From Streptomyces sp. CB01373 (GTDB lineage Bacteria > Actinomycetota > Actinomycetes > Streptomycetales > Streptomycetaceae), in NCBI RefSeq assembly GCF_002803075.1, contig NZ_NNBK01000002.1, positions 248,001 through 312,000 on the forward strand: a stretch of 64,000 nt of DNA, written 5' to 3'. Every line of letters begins with the position of its first letter. Position 1 is the stretch's first letter. The notes below the pieces were generated by a model. The model saw only the letters and a program-made list of their open reading frames with translations. It was not told the origin of the DNA and did no database searches. The position numbers and the translations under genes were made by a program. Shown in pieces: positions 25,635 to 34,862 of this stretch.

Positions 25635-26810
25635 TCAGCCATGGGTGGTCCTCACCGTTCCCGCGCGCAAGGCGGTTTCGGAGGGTGTACGGACCAGCGC
25701 CTGCGCCAGTTCCACCAGACCGCTGGTTCCGGACACCTCCGTGGCGTGGAGGCGGTAGCCGCTCGGCGCCGGAAGCGGCTCCTCGCGGGCGGCGGCGCGG
25801 CGCGCGGCGTCGGCGAGCATCGCCGCCTCCGCCGCGATCCGCGCCTGGTGCGCGTCGCGGCCCGCGCGCCGGGCGGCGGCCAGCGCCCGCTCGCGGACCG
25901 CGTCGTCGAAGTACGGGGCGAGGCCCAGCAGCGCGTCGTGGATGGACACCTCGCGCCACTGCAGGCGGGCCAGCGGCAACTGCCACCACGAACTCGGCGG
26001 CTTGGGCGCGGTGGACACGAACCGCACCCTCGACCACAGCGGGCCCAGCCGCCGGTGGTCGCGCAGGCCGCGCGCCTGCGCGAGGGCCGCCGGGAGCAGC
26101 CTGGGCAGCACGAAGCCCGCCGAGCACAGGAGTGCGGCGAGGGAGGCCATCGGCGGGGCGACCTTCGTGGACAGCACGTCCAGGTCGTGTCCTGTCCAAC
26201 GGGCCGCGACCGCCGTGTACTTGGTCAGCTGGAAGCCCGCAACGTCCAGCGCCGAGCCGGCCAGGATCAGCCGCAGTCCCGCCCGCAGCAGCCCGGTGAC
26301 CTCGCGGCTCCACTTGACGCACAGCGCGCACGCCGCCAGGGTCGCGGCGCTGTGCCCGAGCAGGTAGAGCAGGATCATCTCGCGCAGATACGGAGTGTTG
26401 GCGTAGTAGGTGTCCAGGTCGGTGAGCCGCTCGGTGCGGGCGTCGCCGAGCGCGAACAGCACGACGATGGCGACGATCAGCGGGGCGTAGACGGCGATGC
26501 TGCGCAGCACCGTCCGCCGCACCCGCTCGCGCGGGCCGCCCCGCCAGTTGATCAGCAGGATGAGCAGCGAGCAGCTGTACGCGGAGAGCATTCCGTAGGT
26601 CAGCGGGGCACCGAAGTTGGGGATGCCGGTGAGCTCGTTGACGGTGGCCAGTGTCAGCGGCGCCGAACAGACGAACACCAGCGAGCCGAGCACGATCGCC
26701 GCGCAGGTGGACATGGTCAGCGGATTCCGTACCGCGGTCCGCGGCCGGCGCAACAACACGGTGGCGGAGAGCCCGAAGATCCCGGCCGCCAGATAGACGA
26801 CAAGACTCAC
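25635..26810 (-). CDS. MAB_1171c-family (DUF6545) multi-pass membrane protein, copy 2
   Basis: 391 residues from GTG 26810, which has GGAGG eight bases upstream; a GTG nine bases earlier overlaps that site. About seven hydrophobic segments fill residues 1-235 (first SLVVYLAAGIFGLSATVLL). A soluble C-terminal part of about 150 residues contains WREVSIHDALLGLAPYFDD. Segments shared with the neighbouring paralogue: NELTGIPNFGAPLTY, DLDTYYANTPYLREM and LSTKVAPPMASLAALL. The family is labelled a putative transporter, but the 7-TM plus cytosolic-tail layout would also suit a receptor. Function is unknown. Confidence 0.78.
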   Translation of the reverse strand: MSLVVYLAAGIFGLSATVLLRRPRTAVRNPLTMSTCAAIVLGSLVFVCSAPLTLATVNELTGIPNFGAPLTYGMLSAYSCSLLILLINWRGGPRERVRRTVLRSIAVYAPLIVAIVVLFALGDARTERLTDLDTYYANTPYLREMILLYLLGHSAATLAACALCVKWSREVTGLLRAGLRLILAGSALDVAGFQLTKYTAVAARWTGHDLDVLSTKVAPPMASLAALLCSAGFVLPRLLPAALAQARGLRDHRRLGPLWSRVRFVSTAPKPPSSWWQLPLARLQWREVSIHDALLGLAPYFDDAVRERALAAARRAGRDAHQARIAAEAAMLADAARRAAAREEPLPAPSGYRLHATEVSGTSGLVELAQALVRTPSETALRAGTVRTTHG

Positions 26811-26961
26811 ACCGGCCACCTCCGCCCACGGCGCGTGGCGGCGGCCGTACGGGTGGCTGTGCGTGGTGCGGCGGAAGGGTGGGGCGTCGAGCGCCCTGCC
26901 GTGGACATGGGCGCGGTTGTGGGGGGTTCCTGTGGCGGCGGTTGTGCCGCCGGCGCGGCTG

Positions 26962-28128
26962 TCATGGGGTGCTCGTGGGGGTTGGGCCGGTGGGGATGCG
27001 GGGGGTTGTCGCGGGGGGAGGGGCGGACAGGGCGTCCGCGACGCGGACCAGGGCGGCCGGGCCCGGCACCCGGACGGTCAGGCGGTCCGCCTCGCCGGGC
27101 AGCGGCGCTCCGGGTTCGCGTACGGCGGCGGCGATGACCGCCGCCCACGCGGCGGCCTCGGCGCGCTCGGCGTCCCCGGTCGCTCCCAGCACCGCCTCCT
27201 GGGTCCGTTCGTACAGGGACCGGTCGAAGGACGCGTCCAGATAGCTCAGCGCGTTGTGGATGCTGGTCTGGCGCCATATCAGCCGCGTGGTGGGCGTGGC
27301 CCAGCGCGGCCGCGGCAGCCGCAGGCAGCGGCGGGTGAGCAGGTCGTCCAGCTCGCGCTCCAGCGGTTCCAGCCGCGCGAACGCCAGCCGGGACCGCCGC
27401 CACTCGGTGAGGCGGGGCCCCGCCAGCGGCACCAGGATGCCCGCCGACGTCAGCAGCGCGCCCAGCCCGGCGGCGGCCGGAGAGACGTTCGTGCTGAGCC
27501 CCGACCAGTCCCGCCCGCACCAGCGGGCGACCACGGCGACAAGCTTGGTGACGCTGTACCCGCCGCCGCACAGCGACCCCACCCCCAGGACCACAAGACC
27601 CGCCCGCAGCCAGCCGGTCACCTCGCGGGCCCAGCGCAGCGCGGACACCGCGGTGACGCTGACGGCGCAGAGGTGCCCCACCAGGTACAGCACGATCATC
27701 TCGGCGAGGAACGGCGTCGTCGCGTAGTAGGTGTCCAGGTCGGTACGCCGCTCCACCGGCGCCTCACCGAGCGCGAACATGGCGGCGATGCCGACGAGCA
27801 CCAGCGTGTAGGCCACGATCCAGCACCGGGCCACCCGGTGCACGCGCTCGCCGCCCCGCCAGTGGACGACGAGGACCTGGGAGGCCGCGCTGTAGGCGGT
27901 GATCGACGCGTACGTCAGCGGTGCGGCGAGGTTGGGCACACCGCTGAGCCGGTTGATCGCGCCGACCGTCGGCGGGGCCCCGAGCAGGAAGCAGAAGCCG
28001 GCCAGACCCAGCACCGCGCAGATCGCGCGCAGATACGGATCGCTGCGGTGACGGGCCAGATCGGGCGCCTTCACCGCCAGGCCCAGCCACAGCACACCGC
28101 AGCTCACGTAGTTGATCAGGCCACTCAT
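26962..28128 (-). CDS. MAB_1171c-family (DUF6545) multi-pass membrane protein, copy 1
   Basis: 388 residues from ATG 28128, overlapping the stop of the metalloprotease-like gene as ATGA. Same layout as the next gene: about seven membrane segments, then a soluble tail with LIWRQTSIHNALSYLDASFDR. Shared blocks are NRLSGVPNLAAPLTY, DLDTYYATTPFLAEMIVLY and LSTNVSPAAAGLGALL. The two paralogues are clearly related but well diverged, so the duplication is old. A 151-bp gap with no gene separates them. Confidence 0.78.
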   Translation of the reverse strand: MSGLINYVSCGVLWLGLAVKAPDLARHRSDPYLRAICAVLGLAGFCFLLGAPPTVGAINRLSGVPNLAAPLTYASITAYSAASQVLVVHWRGGERVHRVARCWIVAYTLVLVGIAAMFALGEAPVERRTDLDTYYATTPFLAEMIVLYLVGHLCAVSVTAVSALRWAREVTGWLRAGLVVLGVGSLCGGGYSVTKLVAVVARWCGRDWSGLSTNVSPAAAGLGALLTSAGILVPLAGPRLTEWRRSRLAFARLEPLERELDDLLTRRCLRLPRPRWATPTTRLIWRQTSIHNALSYLDASFDRSLYERTQEAVLGATGDAERAEAAAWAAVIAAAVREPGAPLPGEADRLTVRVPGPAALVRVADALSAPPPATTPRIPTGPTPTSTP

Positions 28129-28652
28129 CCGCCCTGAATCCCCCGGTAGTTGAGGGCCGCCCCGATGCGTCCGGCGAGGTCCTGGCCGTGCTCGGGGCCC
28201 TCCGCGCCGACCGGGTCCGCCGGCGCCTCCAGCCAGGTCCGCAGCCGACGGCCCATCAACATGCCGAACCGGTCGGCCTCCTGCTCGTCGGCGAGGCTGA
28301 AGTCGGTGCGCGCCGCGACCGGCCGAGGCGGTCCCGCGGCCGGGGCGGCGTCCGCGTCGCTCTGGCGTCGGCTCATGTGCCACACCTCGTGGCAGAAGAT
28401 CACGATCTGGTGCCACACGGCGGCCCGCTGGTCGACGACGACCACGTCCTGCGTCTCGCCCTCCAGCCACAGCCCGCTGGCGGTGTGCGGCGGGAACACC
28501 TCCCGCCGGACGACGACCCGGCGGCCCCGCCAGGCGCTGACGGAGTCGACGAGCGCGGCCAGCAGCACCTCCGGGTCGGCGGGCACGGGCACCTGGATCG
28601 GGTCGATGAGCGCGTCGGCGAGCCGGCGCATCTCCCTCTTCCTACGCACCAT
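28125..28652 (-). CDS. ImmA/IrrE-like metalloprotease-domain protein
   Basis: 175 residues from ATG 28652 preceded by GGGGGAAC; a second ATG at 28631 is also possible. The zinc motif HEVWH is at residues 88-92, followed by a later DEQEADRFGMLMGRRL helix that would supply the third ligand. ImmA and IrrE cleave XRE-family repressors in response to damage. Proteins of this type are usually next to an XRE gene; none is seen here within the adjacent sequence. It is the first gene of an operon with two DUF6545 membrane proteins and an FAD oxidoreductase. Often mislabelled as a toxin. Confidence 0.75.
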   Translation of the reverse strand: MVRRKREMRRLADALIDPIQVPVPADPEVLLAALVDSVSAWRGRRVVVRREVFPPHTASGLWLEGETQDVVVVDQRAAVWHQIVIFCHEVWHMSRRQSDADAAPAAGPPRPVAARTDFSLADEQEADRFGMLMGRRLRTWLEAPADPVGAEGPEHGQDLAGRIGAALNYRGIQGG

Positions 28653-28738
28653 GTTCCCCCGCGCATCTCCCAGGCCTGCCCACATCATCGGGCGAGGCGG
28701 GCCGGGCCGCCCGCGGAGTCCATCGCCACACCCCTTCC

Positions 28739-28757
28739 GGCCCCCGTCACGGGGGCC
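28739..28757 (-). terminator. Hairpin downstream of the GH35 gene
   Basis: GGCCCCCG-TCA-CGGGGGCC, perfect 8-bp stem, 124 bp past the GH35 stop on the leftward strand and 87 bp before the metalloprotease start. It probably separates the two transcripts. Confidence 0.5.
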
Positions 28758-28880
28758 GTCCGAGCCTACGCGGCCGGAGTTGCCCGCGTCATGCGATCCG
28801 ACGACCGTCGTGCGACCGGAAACGACCGCCGCCGTCCGCGCGACGCGCACCCGCCGGGGACGGGGTGGGAACCCGTCCGG

Positions 28881-31847
28881 TCACCGCCCCGGCGAGGGCA
28901 GCGGCGTCACCGGCACCCCGCCGGCCGCCGCGCCCAGCAGCGTCAGCCGCACCTGCCCCGGACCCGACAGTGTGGTGAACTCCGACAGCACCGCCAGAGC
29001 AAGGGTGTTGGTGCCCCGCGTGCGCAGGATCCCGTTCGGCAGGATGAACGTGTGCTGCGGACCCACATCGTTGATGTACTGGCCCATGTTCCAGCCGTTG
29101 AGGAAGATCTGCGCGCGGTAGGAGCGGTACCGGTCGTCGTCCAGGGTGAGCCCGATCGAGGCGTCCACGCCCTGCTCCACGGCCAGCCGGAACGTGGTCC
29201 GGTACCAGGTCACCCCCTGCCGCCGCGCCGCGCGCGGGAACGCGACCGGCTCCCAGTCGCGGTCCGCGAAGCCCGGCAGATGCCAGCCCTCCCGCTCCCC
29301 GTACAGCCCGCCGTTGTTCAGCGGCCCGCGCACCGGGTCCGGCGCGGTCTCGCCCTGGATCCGCCACCGCACCTTCGGCGCGCCCCCCTTGAAGGCGACC
29401 GCCGTCAGACCTCGCGCCGCCTTGTGCGTGTCGCGCGCGGAGCCGTCCTGGTCGTGCTGCATCCGCCGCACCAGGACCGACAGCACGTGCCGGCCGGGCC
29501 CGCGCTGCGCCTCGCGCACCGGAAAGACCGCCGTGTCCGACCAACTGCCCTGCCGGATCGTGCTGTTGTCGGGCACCGGCAGCCGGTGGGTGCCCAGCGG
29601 CTCACCGTCCAGCCAGGCCATCAGCAGCCCCTGCGTGCCGGCGGCGTAGGAGAGGGAGACCGATTCGATGCCGGTGGCGTCCGTGAACGTGCCGCGGTAC
29701 CAGACGTCCCCGTAGTGGAAGCCGTAGTCGTCGGCGAACAGCACCGGCTGCCCCTTCGGCACGGGAGTCGTGCTGTACGAGGACGTCCGGTCGGCGGCCT
29801 TCCACGCCGAGTCGTCGAAGCCCGGCCCGGACTCGGGGTTCTCGGCGCGCATCCGCCAGCCGCCGAGCGCGGGCAGCGCCACCTCGGGCACGCCCGGCAG
29901 CGGGGCGGCCGCCCGCACGCTCTCCGAGCCGGTGGCCGACACCGGCACCGCGCGGCCGTTCCACGTCACGCCGTCGATGCCGCGCGGCCCCCACATCTCC
30001 AGACCGGTCTCCCCGACGGTGTCACCGGTGAGGTGCACCGTGGAACCGCGCACGGTGGCGGTGCGCAGCAGCGCGGGGCCGTGGACCAGCAGGGAACCCG
30101 ACGGGGTGTCGTACGGCCACAGGCGCGTCGAGGTCGCCTCGTCGGCGAACAGCAGCAGCAGCGGGCGGCCGTTCCCGTCGCCCTCCACCCGGACGCCGAT
30201 CAGCCCGCCGGCGCCGAGCGGGACGGTCAGCCGCAGCAGACCCCGGTCGTAGGCGTACGCGGCCTGCTGGCTCATCCGGGTCACCAGCGGCTCCTCGGCG
30301 GCCTCCAGGACCACGCGCGCCATTTCGCCCTGCGGCCCGCAGAACACGGCGACGTCCTGCCGTCCCGCGTTGAGGAACAGCATCGGCTGCGCGGTGGAGT
30401 ACCGCACCTTCCGCTGCCCCAGCGTCAGCCCGGTGACCATCAGCCGGGCGTCCCGGGCCGGCACGGTCACCGGCAGGTCGGCGCCGGCCGCGCGCAGCGT
30501 CGAGGAGACCTCCTGGCCGCCGTCGTTGCGCAGGACGTAGACGTGGGCGCCGGTGTCCGGGTTCTTCAGGTGGTACGTCGTCAGCCCGCGCACCTTCACG
30601 TCGGCCGCGCGGTCCAGCCGGGCGAAGTCGGGAACGCGCTGGAGCATGTGCCCGATCTGGTGCATCGGCACCAGCTTCTCGGTGGGCAGGCGGCCCTCGT
30701 CCAGGGCCGCCCCGTAGTCGTACGACGTGTAGACGACCGGCGCGGGCAGCCAGCCCCAGGAGGTGCCGCCGAAGGCCATGTACACGTTGTGGACGGTGAT
30801 GCCGTTGGCGAGGTGGGTCAGGTAGAAGCGCCGCTCGTACGCCGCGTCCCGGGTGCGCCGCGACTCCGCGTACCCCTTGCCCTTGGACCAGGCACCGCCC
30901 CACGGATCGAACCAGCCGCCGCCGGACTCGGGCATGAACCCGGGCGTACGGGGACTGGCGCTCGCCCCGCCGGTCTTCCCGCCGCTCCCGAAGTACCCCC
31001 AGTCGGGCGGGGTCTGGGACGGCGAGGGGTACCCGTCGAACCCGTACAGCCATCCCCGCTTCTCACCGCCGGTGTCGAACGAGCCGGGGGTCCAGTGGCC
31101 GTTCCTGCCCTTGTCGTTGTGGAAGAGGGGCACGTCGATGCCGTCGGCGCGCACCTTCTTGTACAGGTGGGACATGTAGGCGCGCCCGGTCGGCTCGTCC
31201 ACGTGGGCGTCGTACTCGTTCTCGATCTGGTAGAGCAGGACGGTGCCCCTGCCCCGGGTGAACAGGTGCCGGGCGGCGATGGCGTCGACGTGGCCCAGCC
31301 ACTCGTCGACGTGCTTCAGGTACGTCGGGTCGGCGGTCCGCGCGGTGCCCTCGGTGGCGGTCAGCCAGCCGGGGAAGCCGCCGCCGTCGACCTCGGCGTT
31401 GATGTAGGGGCCGGGGCGCAGGATGACGTAGAGGCCGGTCTCGGCGGCCATGCGCAGGAACAGGTCCAGGTCCCGCACCCCGGTGAAGTCGTACCGTCCC
31501 GGGGCGGGGGAGTGGTAGTTCCAGGCCACGTAGACGCTGACGGCGTTGAAGCCGTACGCGCGCATCTTCTGGAGCACGTCCCGCCACAGGGCCGGGCTCG
31601 GCAGCCGGAAGGGGTGCATCTCGCCCGACCACAGCACCAGCCGCCGGCCGTCGACCAGCAGCGAGTAGGAGTCGAAACCGACGCTGTGCCGCCGTCCGTC
31701 GGCGCTCGGCGGGGGCGGTGGCGGGCCCGTGGGCACGGAGCGCGCGGCGAAGGCCGACGGCGCTCCCGGGCCGCCGCTGCCGCCCAGAGCCAGTCCGAGC
31801 GCGGCGGTGCTCGCGAGGGCGCTGAATGAACGTCTGCTGAGCGCCAA
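28881..31847 (-). CDS. Secreted beta-galactosidase, glycoside hydrolase family 35
   Basis: About 988 residues. I choose the TTG at 31847 because GGAGG lies seven bases upstream and it yields a clean twin-arginine signal (LALSRRSFSALAST, cleavage near AFA); a GTG at 31898 is the alternative. The TIM barrel begins LLVDGRRLVLWSGEMHPFRLP. The acid/base Glu is in LLYQIENEYDAH near residue 209 and the nucleophile is probably Glu near 307 in FMPESGGGWFDPWGG. Two beta-rich carbohydrate-binding-like modules follow (WYRGTFTDATG, WYRTTFRLA, LNGWNMGQY). Likely role: release of galactose from plant polymers outside the cell. Confidence 0.88.
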   Translation of the reverse strand: MALSRRSFSALASTAALGLALGGSGGPGAPSAFAARSVPTGPPPPPPSADGRRHSVGFDSYSLLVDGRRLVLWSGEMHPFRLPSPALWRDVLQKMRAYGFNAVSVYVAWNYHSPAPGRYDFTGVRDLDLFLRMAAETGLYVILRPGPYINAEVDGGGFPGWLTATEGTARTADPTYLKHVDEWLGHVDAIAARHLFTRGRGTVLLYQIENEYDAHVDEPTGRAYMSHLYKKVRADGIDVPLFHNDKGRNGHWTPGSFDTGGEKRGWLYGFDGYPSPSQTPPDWGYFGSGGKTGGASASPRTPGFMPESGGGWFDPWGGAWSKGKGYAESRRTRDAAYERRFYLTHLANGITVHNVYMAFGGTSWGWLPAPVVYTSYDYGAALDEGRLPTEKLVPMHQIGHMLQRVPDFARLDRAADVKVRGLTTYHLKNPDTGAHVYVLRNDGGQEVSSTLRAAGADLPVTVPARDARLMVTGLTLGQRKVRYSTAQPMLFLNAGRQDVAVFCGPQGEMARVVLEAAEEPLVTRMSQQAAYAYDRGLLRLTVPLGAGGLIGVRVEGDGNGRPLLLLFADEATSTRLWPYDTPSGSLLVHGPALLRTATVRGSTVHLTGDTVGETGLEMWGPRGIDGVTWNGRAVPVSATGSESVRAAAPLPGVPEVALPALGGWRMRAENPESGPGFDDSAWKAADRTSSYSTTPVPKGQPVLFADDYGFHYGDVWYRGTFTDATGIESVSLSYAAGTQGLLMAWLDGEPLGTHRLPVPDNSTIRQGSWSDTAVFPVREAQRGPGRHVLSVLVRRMQHDQDGSARDTHKAARGLTAVAFKGGAPKVRWRIQGETAPDPVRGPLNNGGLYGEREGWHLPGFADRDWEPVAFPRAARRQGVTWYRTTFRLAVEQGVDASIGLTLDDDRYRSYRAQIFLNGWNMGQYINDVGPQHTFILPNGILRTRGTNTLALAVLSEFTTLSGPGQVRLTLLGAAAGGVPVTPLPSPGR

Positions 31848-32079
31848 GGGTGTGCCTCCGGGGGCGATCTTACGGGCGCGGATCCCGTCATTCTCCACGG
31901 AACCCACCCGCCCCACGCACGCGCACACGACTTGGCGCGGCCGCGGGGGCACCCCGGAACCGACCGGCCAAGTCGAGCCGGAGCCGCCGCCCCCGGTTCA
32001 GCCGCGTCGCGCTCGGCCAGTTCTTGGGCCGGACCAGCCGAGCGACCGGGACCGCAGGGAGAGGGGACACCCGGCGGGC

Positions 32080-33130
32080 TACGGACCCGGAGCGGGGCCG
32101 GTCCGGGGCTGCGGGGCGCCGTCCCCGGCCCGGCCGGTGGCCGGGGCCGCCGCGAGGCGGGGCGGTGAGGCGGCCGCGTGCGGGGACTCCCGGCGGGTCC
32201 GGGTGCGGTGGCTGGGCCGGGGCCGCGGAGGCGCCGCCCCGGCTGCGCCGCTTGGCGGCATGGCTCATGTCTGCTGCGGTGGGCCGGCCGGTGGCCAGGG
32301 CTGGAGTGAGGCCGGACTGTCGGGAGGCGGGGCGGTGAGGCGGTCGCGTGCGGGGACTTCCGGTGGGCCCGGGTGCGGTGGGTGGGCCGGGGGCCGCGGA
32401 GGCGCCGCCCCTCCCCGGCTCTGCCGCTTGGCGGCCTGGTTCGTGCCTCCCGCGTTGGGCCGGTTCTGGGGGGTGGGTCGGCCGGTGGCCGGGGTCAGGG
32501 TCGCGGAGGCGACCGCGAGCCGGGATGCCCGGCGGGTGCGGGTGCGGGTGCGGGTCCGGGTGCGGTGGCCGGGTCGGTCGTCATCCGGCCTGGTTCGTGC
32601 CTCCCGCGTTGGGCCGGTTCTGGGGGGTGGGTCGGCCGGTGGCTGGGGTCAGGGTCGCGGAGGCGACCGCGAGCCGGGATGCCCGGCGGGTGCGGGTCCG
32701 GGTGCGGTGGCCGGGTCGGGGGACGTCGTTCCCGGCCCGGTCGTCATCCGGCCTGGTTCGTGCCTCCCGCGTTGGGCCGGTTCTGGGGGGTGGGTCGGCC
32801 GGTGGCCGGGGGCGGGGGCCGCCGAGGCCACCGCGCGCTGGGATGTCCGGCGGGTGCGGTGGCCGGGGGATGCCGTTCCCGGCCCCGGCTGTCATCCGGC
32901 CTGGTTCTTGCCCGCTGCGGTGGGCCAGTTCTGGGGAGTGGGCACCCCGGTGGCCGGGGTCAGGGGCCGCGGAGGCCCACCGCGGGCCGGGGTGTCCGGC
33001 AGGTCAGGGTGCGGTGGCCGGGGCCGGGGGATGCCGTTCCCGGCCCCGGCTGTCATCCGGCCTGGTTCATGCCTGCCGCGTTGGGCCAGTTCTGGGGGCT
33101 GGGCCAGCCGGCTGCCGGGGCCGGGGTGAG
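32080..33130. repeat. Tandem repeat array derived from the aminotransferase 3' end
   Basis: The 1,205-bp gap 31848-33052 holds no independent gene. A unit of 138-173 bp recurs with homologous stop positions at 33053 (the real gene), 32892, 32754, 32581 and about 32427. Each contains GGCCTGGTTC and GTTCTGGGG blocks, and on the leftward strand encodes a PQN...NQAG-like end. Two further, more diverged copies share a GGCGGTGAGGCGG block at 32161 and 32331 (period 170). Units differ in the number of short GGGTGC repeats. Open frames across the array are by-products. Confidence 0.8.
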
Positions 33131-34681
33131 GCCGGGGCCCTCGGGGGGCGGGGCGGTCATGCCGCGCACCTGGGCGGCGGTGAGGCCACCGCGGGCCGGG
33201 ACGCCCGGCGGGGTGGGCCCAGGGACGGGGGGCGGGGCCTGCTGCGCCGGCGGTGCCAGGGGCTGCATCGGGGCCGGTGCGGGGACCGGCGGCAGGGGCG
33301 CGGCGGGGACGGGCGGCTGCGGGGCCGGGGCCGCCGACGCCGTGGCGGGGAGCGGCATCGCCATGCCGGGGGCCGGGGCGGCCATTCCCGGGGCGACGGC
33401 CATTCCCGGGGCGGCCAGCGCCGGGGCGGGGCCCGCCATGGCGGCGGTCACGGCGGCCGGTATTCGCATGCCGCCTCCGTTGGTCTCGCTGACCAGCCGG
33501 TCCACCGCCGCCATACCCGAGCTGTAGTTGGTCCCTGTCCCCAACTCGGGTACGGCGGCTCCCTTCCTGCTGCCGTAGAGCACCTGTTCCAAGGCGGACA
33601 CGAGACGACGCACGTCCACCTCGGGGCGCACCACGAGCCGCAGGAAGCGGCTGGAGGAGCCGATCTTGTTGCCGCACTCGCGGACCAGGATCCGGTGCTC
33701 GGTGAGCAGCCGGTCCCGTACCACGGTGCCCTCGGCGCCCACGGGAAGGCGCACGAAGAGGAAGTTGCCCTGGGACGGGTAGACCGTCAGACCGGGCAGC
33801 GCCGAGAGATGGGCGGCCATCTCCATCCGGTCGCGGCGCACCTGCTGAAGGCTCTGCCGGTACTCCGTGCCGTGCTCCTTGAGCATGAACACCACGTGCT
33901 CGGCGAAGGAGTTGAGGTTCCACTTCGGCAGCATCGAGCGGATCTTGCCCGCCAGCGCCGGGTTGGCGACCAGGTATCCGAAGCGGATCCCGTGCAGGCC
34001 GAAGTTCTTGCCCAGGCTGCGCAGCACGACCACGTTCGGGCGCAGCATGGCCTCCTGCACCACGCTCGGCTCGGCCTCGGCGTCGGCGAACTCCAGGAAC
34101 GACTCGTCGATCACCACCAGGTCCAGGTCGGCCAGGGAGTCCATGAACTGCACCATGGCGTGCTTGGGCACGAAGCCGCCGTCGGGGTTGTTGGGGTTGC
34201 AGACGACGGCGACCCTGGTCCCCCGCGCCCGGATGAACTCGGTGTACTGCGCCAGGTCCAGGGCGAAGCCGCTGGACTCCTGGAGCGGGAACATGTCGAC
34301 CCGCTTGCCGGTCTCCATGGGCTGATCGGTCCAGCGGCCGAAGGTGGGGACGGGGACGGCCAGGGACTCGCGCACCAGCAGGTGGTCGATCCAGGTGATC
34401 AGTTCGGTCGAGCCGTTGCCCATCGCCACGCACTGCGGCGGCAGTTGGAGCAGGTTGCACAGCTCGGCCGTGATCGTGTCGGCGCTGGACGGGTAGTACG
34501 TGACGATCTCGCGCAGCCGTGTCGCCATGTCCTGGAACATGTCGGGCGTGGGGAAGTAGGGGTTGCACGGAATGCAGAAGTCCACCGGCCCGGCCCCGTC
34601 GCCGCCCTCCCGCGTCAGCGCCGCCATCGACGGACTGTGCGCCGAGGTGCTGCGGAACAGCGAGGTGACGTTGTCGGCCAT
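33053..34681 (-). CDS. PLP-dependent class I/II aminotransferase with Ala/Pro-rich tail
   Basis: 542 residues from ATG 34681 with GGAGG six bases upstream. The first 390 or so form a HisC/CobD-like fold I enzyme: NPYFPTPDM, MGNGSTELITWID, VVCNPNNPDGG, VIDESFLEF and the PLP lysine about residue 225 in LRSLGKNFGLHGIRFGY. From about residue 400 a low-complexity Ala/Pro/Met tail follows (repeats of APGMA), ending in QNWPNAAGMNQAG; family members normally stop near 370. The tail end is the founder of the downstream repeat array. The biosynthetic role is unknown since no cobalamin or histidine genes adjoin. Confidence 0.82.
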   Translation of the reverse strand: MADNVTSLFRSTSAHSPSMAALTREGGDGAGPVDFCIPCNPYFPTPDMFQDMATRLREIVTYYPSSADTITAELCNLLQLPPQCVAMGNGSTELITWIDHLLVRESLAVPVPTFGRWTDQPMETGKRVDMFPLQESSGFALDLAQYTEFIRARGTRVAVVCNPNNPDGGFVPKHAMVQFMDSLADLDLVVIDESFLEFADAEAEPSVVQEAMLRPNVVVLRSLGKNFGLHGIRFGYLVANPALAGKIRSMLPKWNLNSFAEHVVFMLKEHGTEYRQSLQQVRRDRMEMAAHLSALPGLTVYPSQGNFLFVRLPVGAEGTVVRDRLLTEHRILVRECGNKIGSSSRFLRLVVRPEVDVRRLVSALEQVLYGSRKGAAVPELGTGTNYSSGMAAVDRLVSETNGGGMRIPAAVTAAMAGPAPALAAPGMAVAPGMAAPAPGMAMPLPATASAAPAPQPPVPAAPLPPVPAPAPMQPLAPPAQQAPPPVPGPTPPGVPARGGLTAAQVRGMTAPPPEGPGLTPAPAAGWPSPQNWPNAAGMNQAG

Positions 34682-34737
34682 GGAACCTCCATATGGGGCG
34701 GGCCCGGTGGGGGCGGCCGGGTCCGTCGTTCTGGGGT

Positions 34738-34761
34738 GGCCCGCGCGGGGGAGCGCGGGCC
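34738..34761 (-). terminator. Hairpin after the monosaccharide ABC operon
   Basis: GGCCCGCGC and GCGCGGGCC form a perfect 9-bp stem with a 6-nt loop, 102 bp past the permease stop on the leftward strand. Confidence 0.6.
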
Positions 34762-34862
34762 GTTCATGGATACGGAGACGGAGGCGGCGTTGTTCAACTC
34801 ATGTGTGAGAAGTGTGGTTTCCGGGTAGCCGTGGGCCCCGCTCGGGTACGGCGCGAGCCGGC

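Noticed and set aside
28125..28652. Toxin of a toxin-antitoxin pair
   Set aside because: The HExxH protein is ImmA/IrrE-like and is coupled to membrane proteins, not to a small antitoxin.
31848..33052. Protein-coding genes within the repeat-rich gap after GH35
   Set aside because: Frames on both strands are made of repeat units, lack ribosome sites and change frame with unit-length differences.
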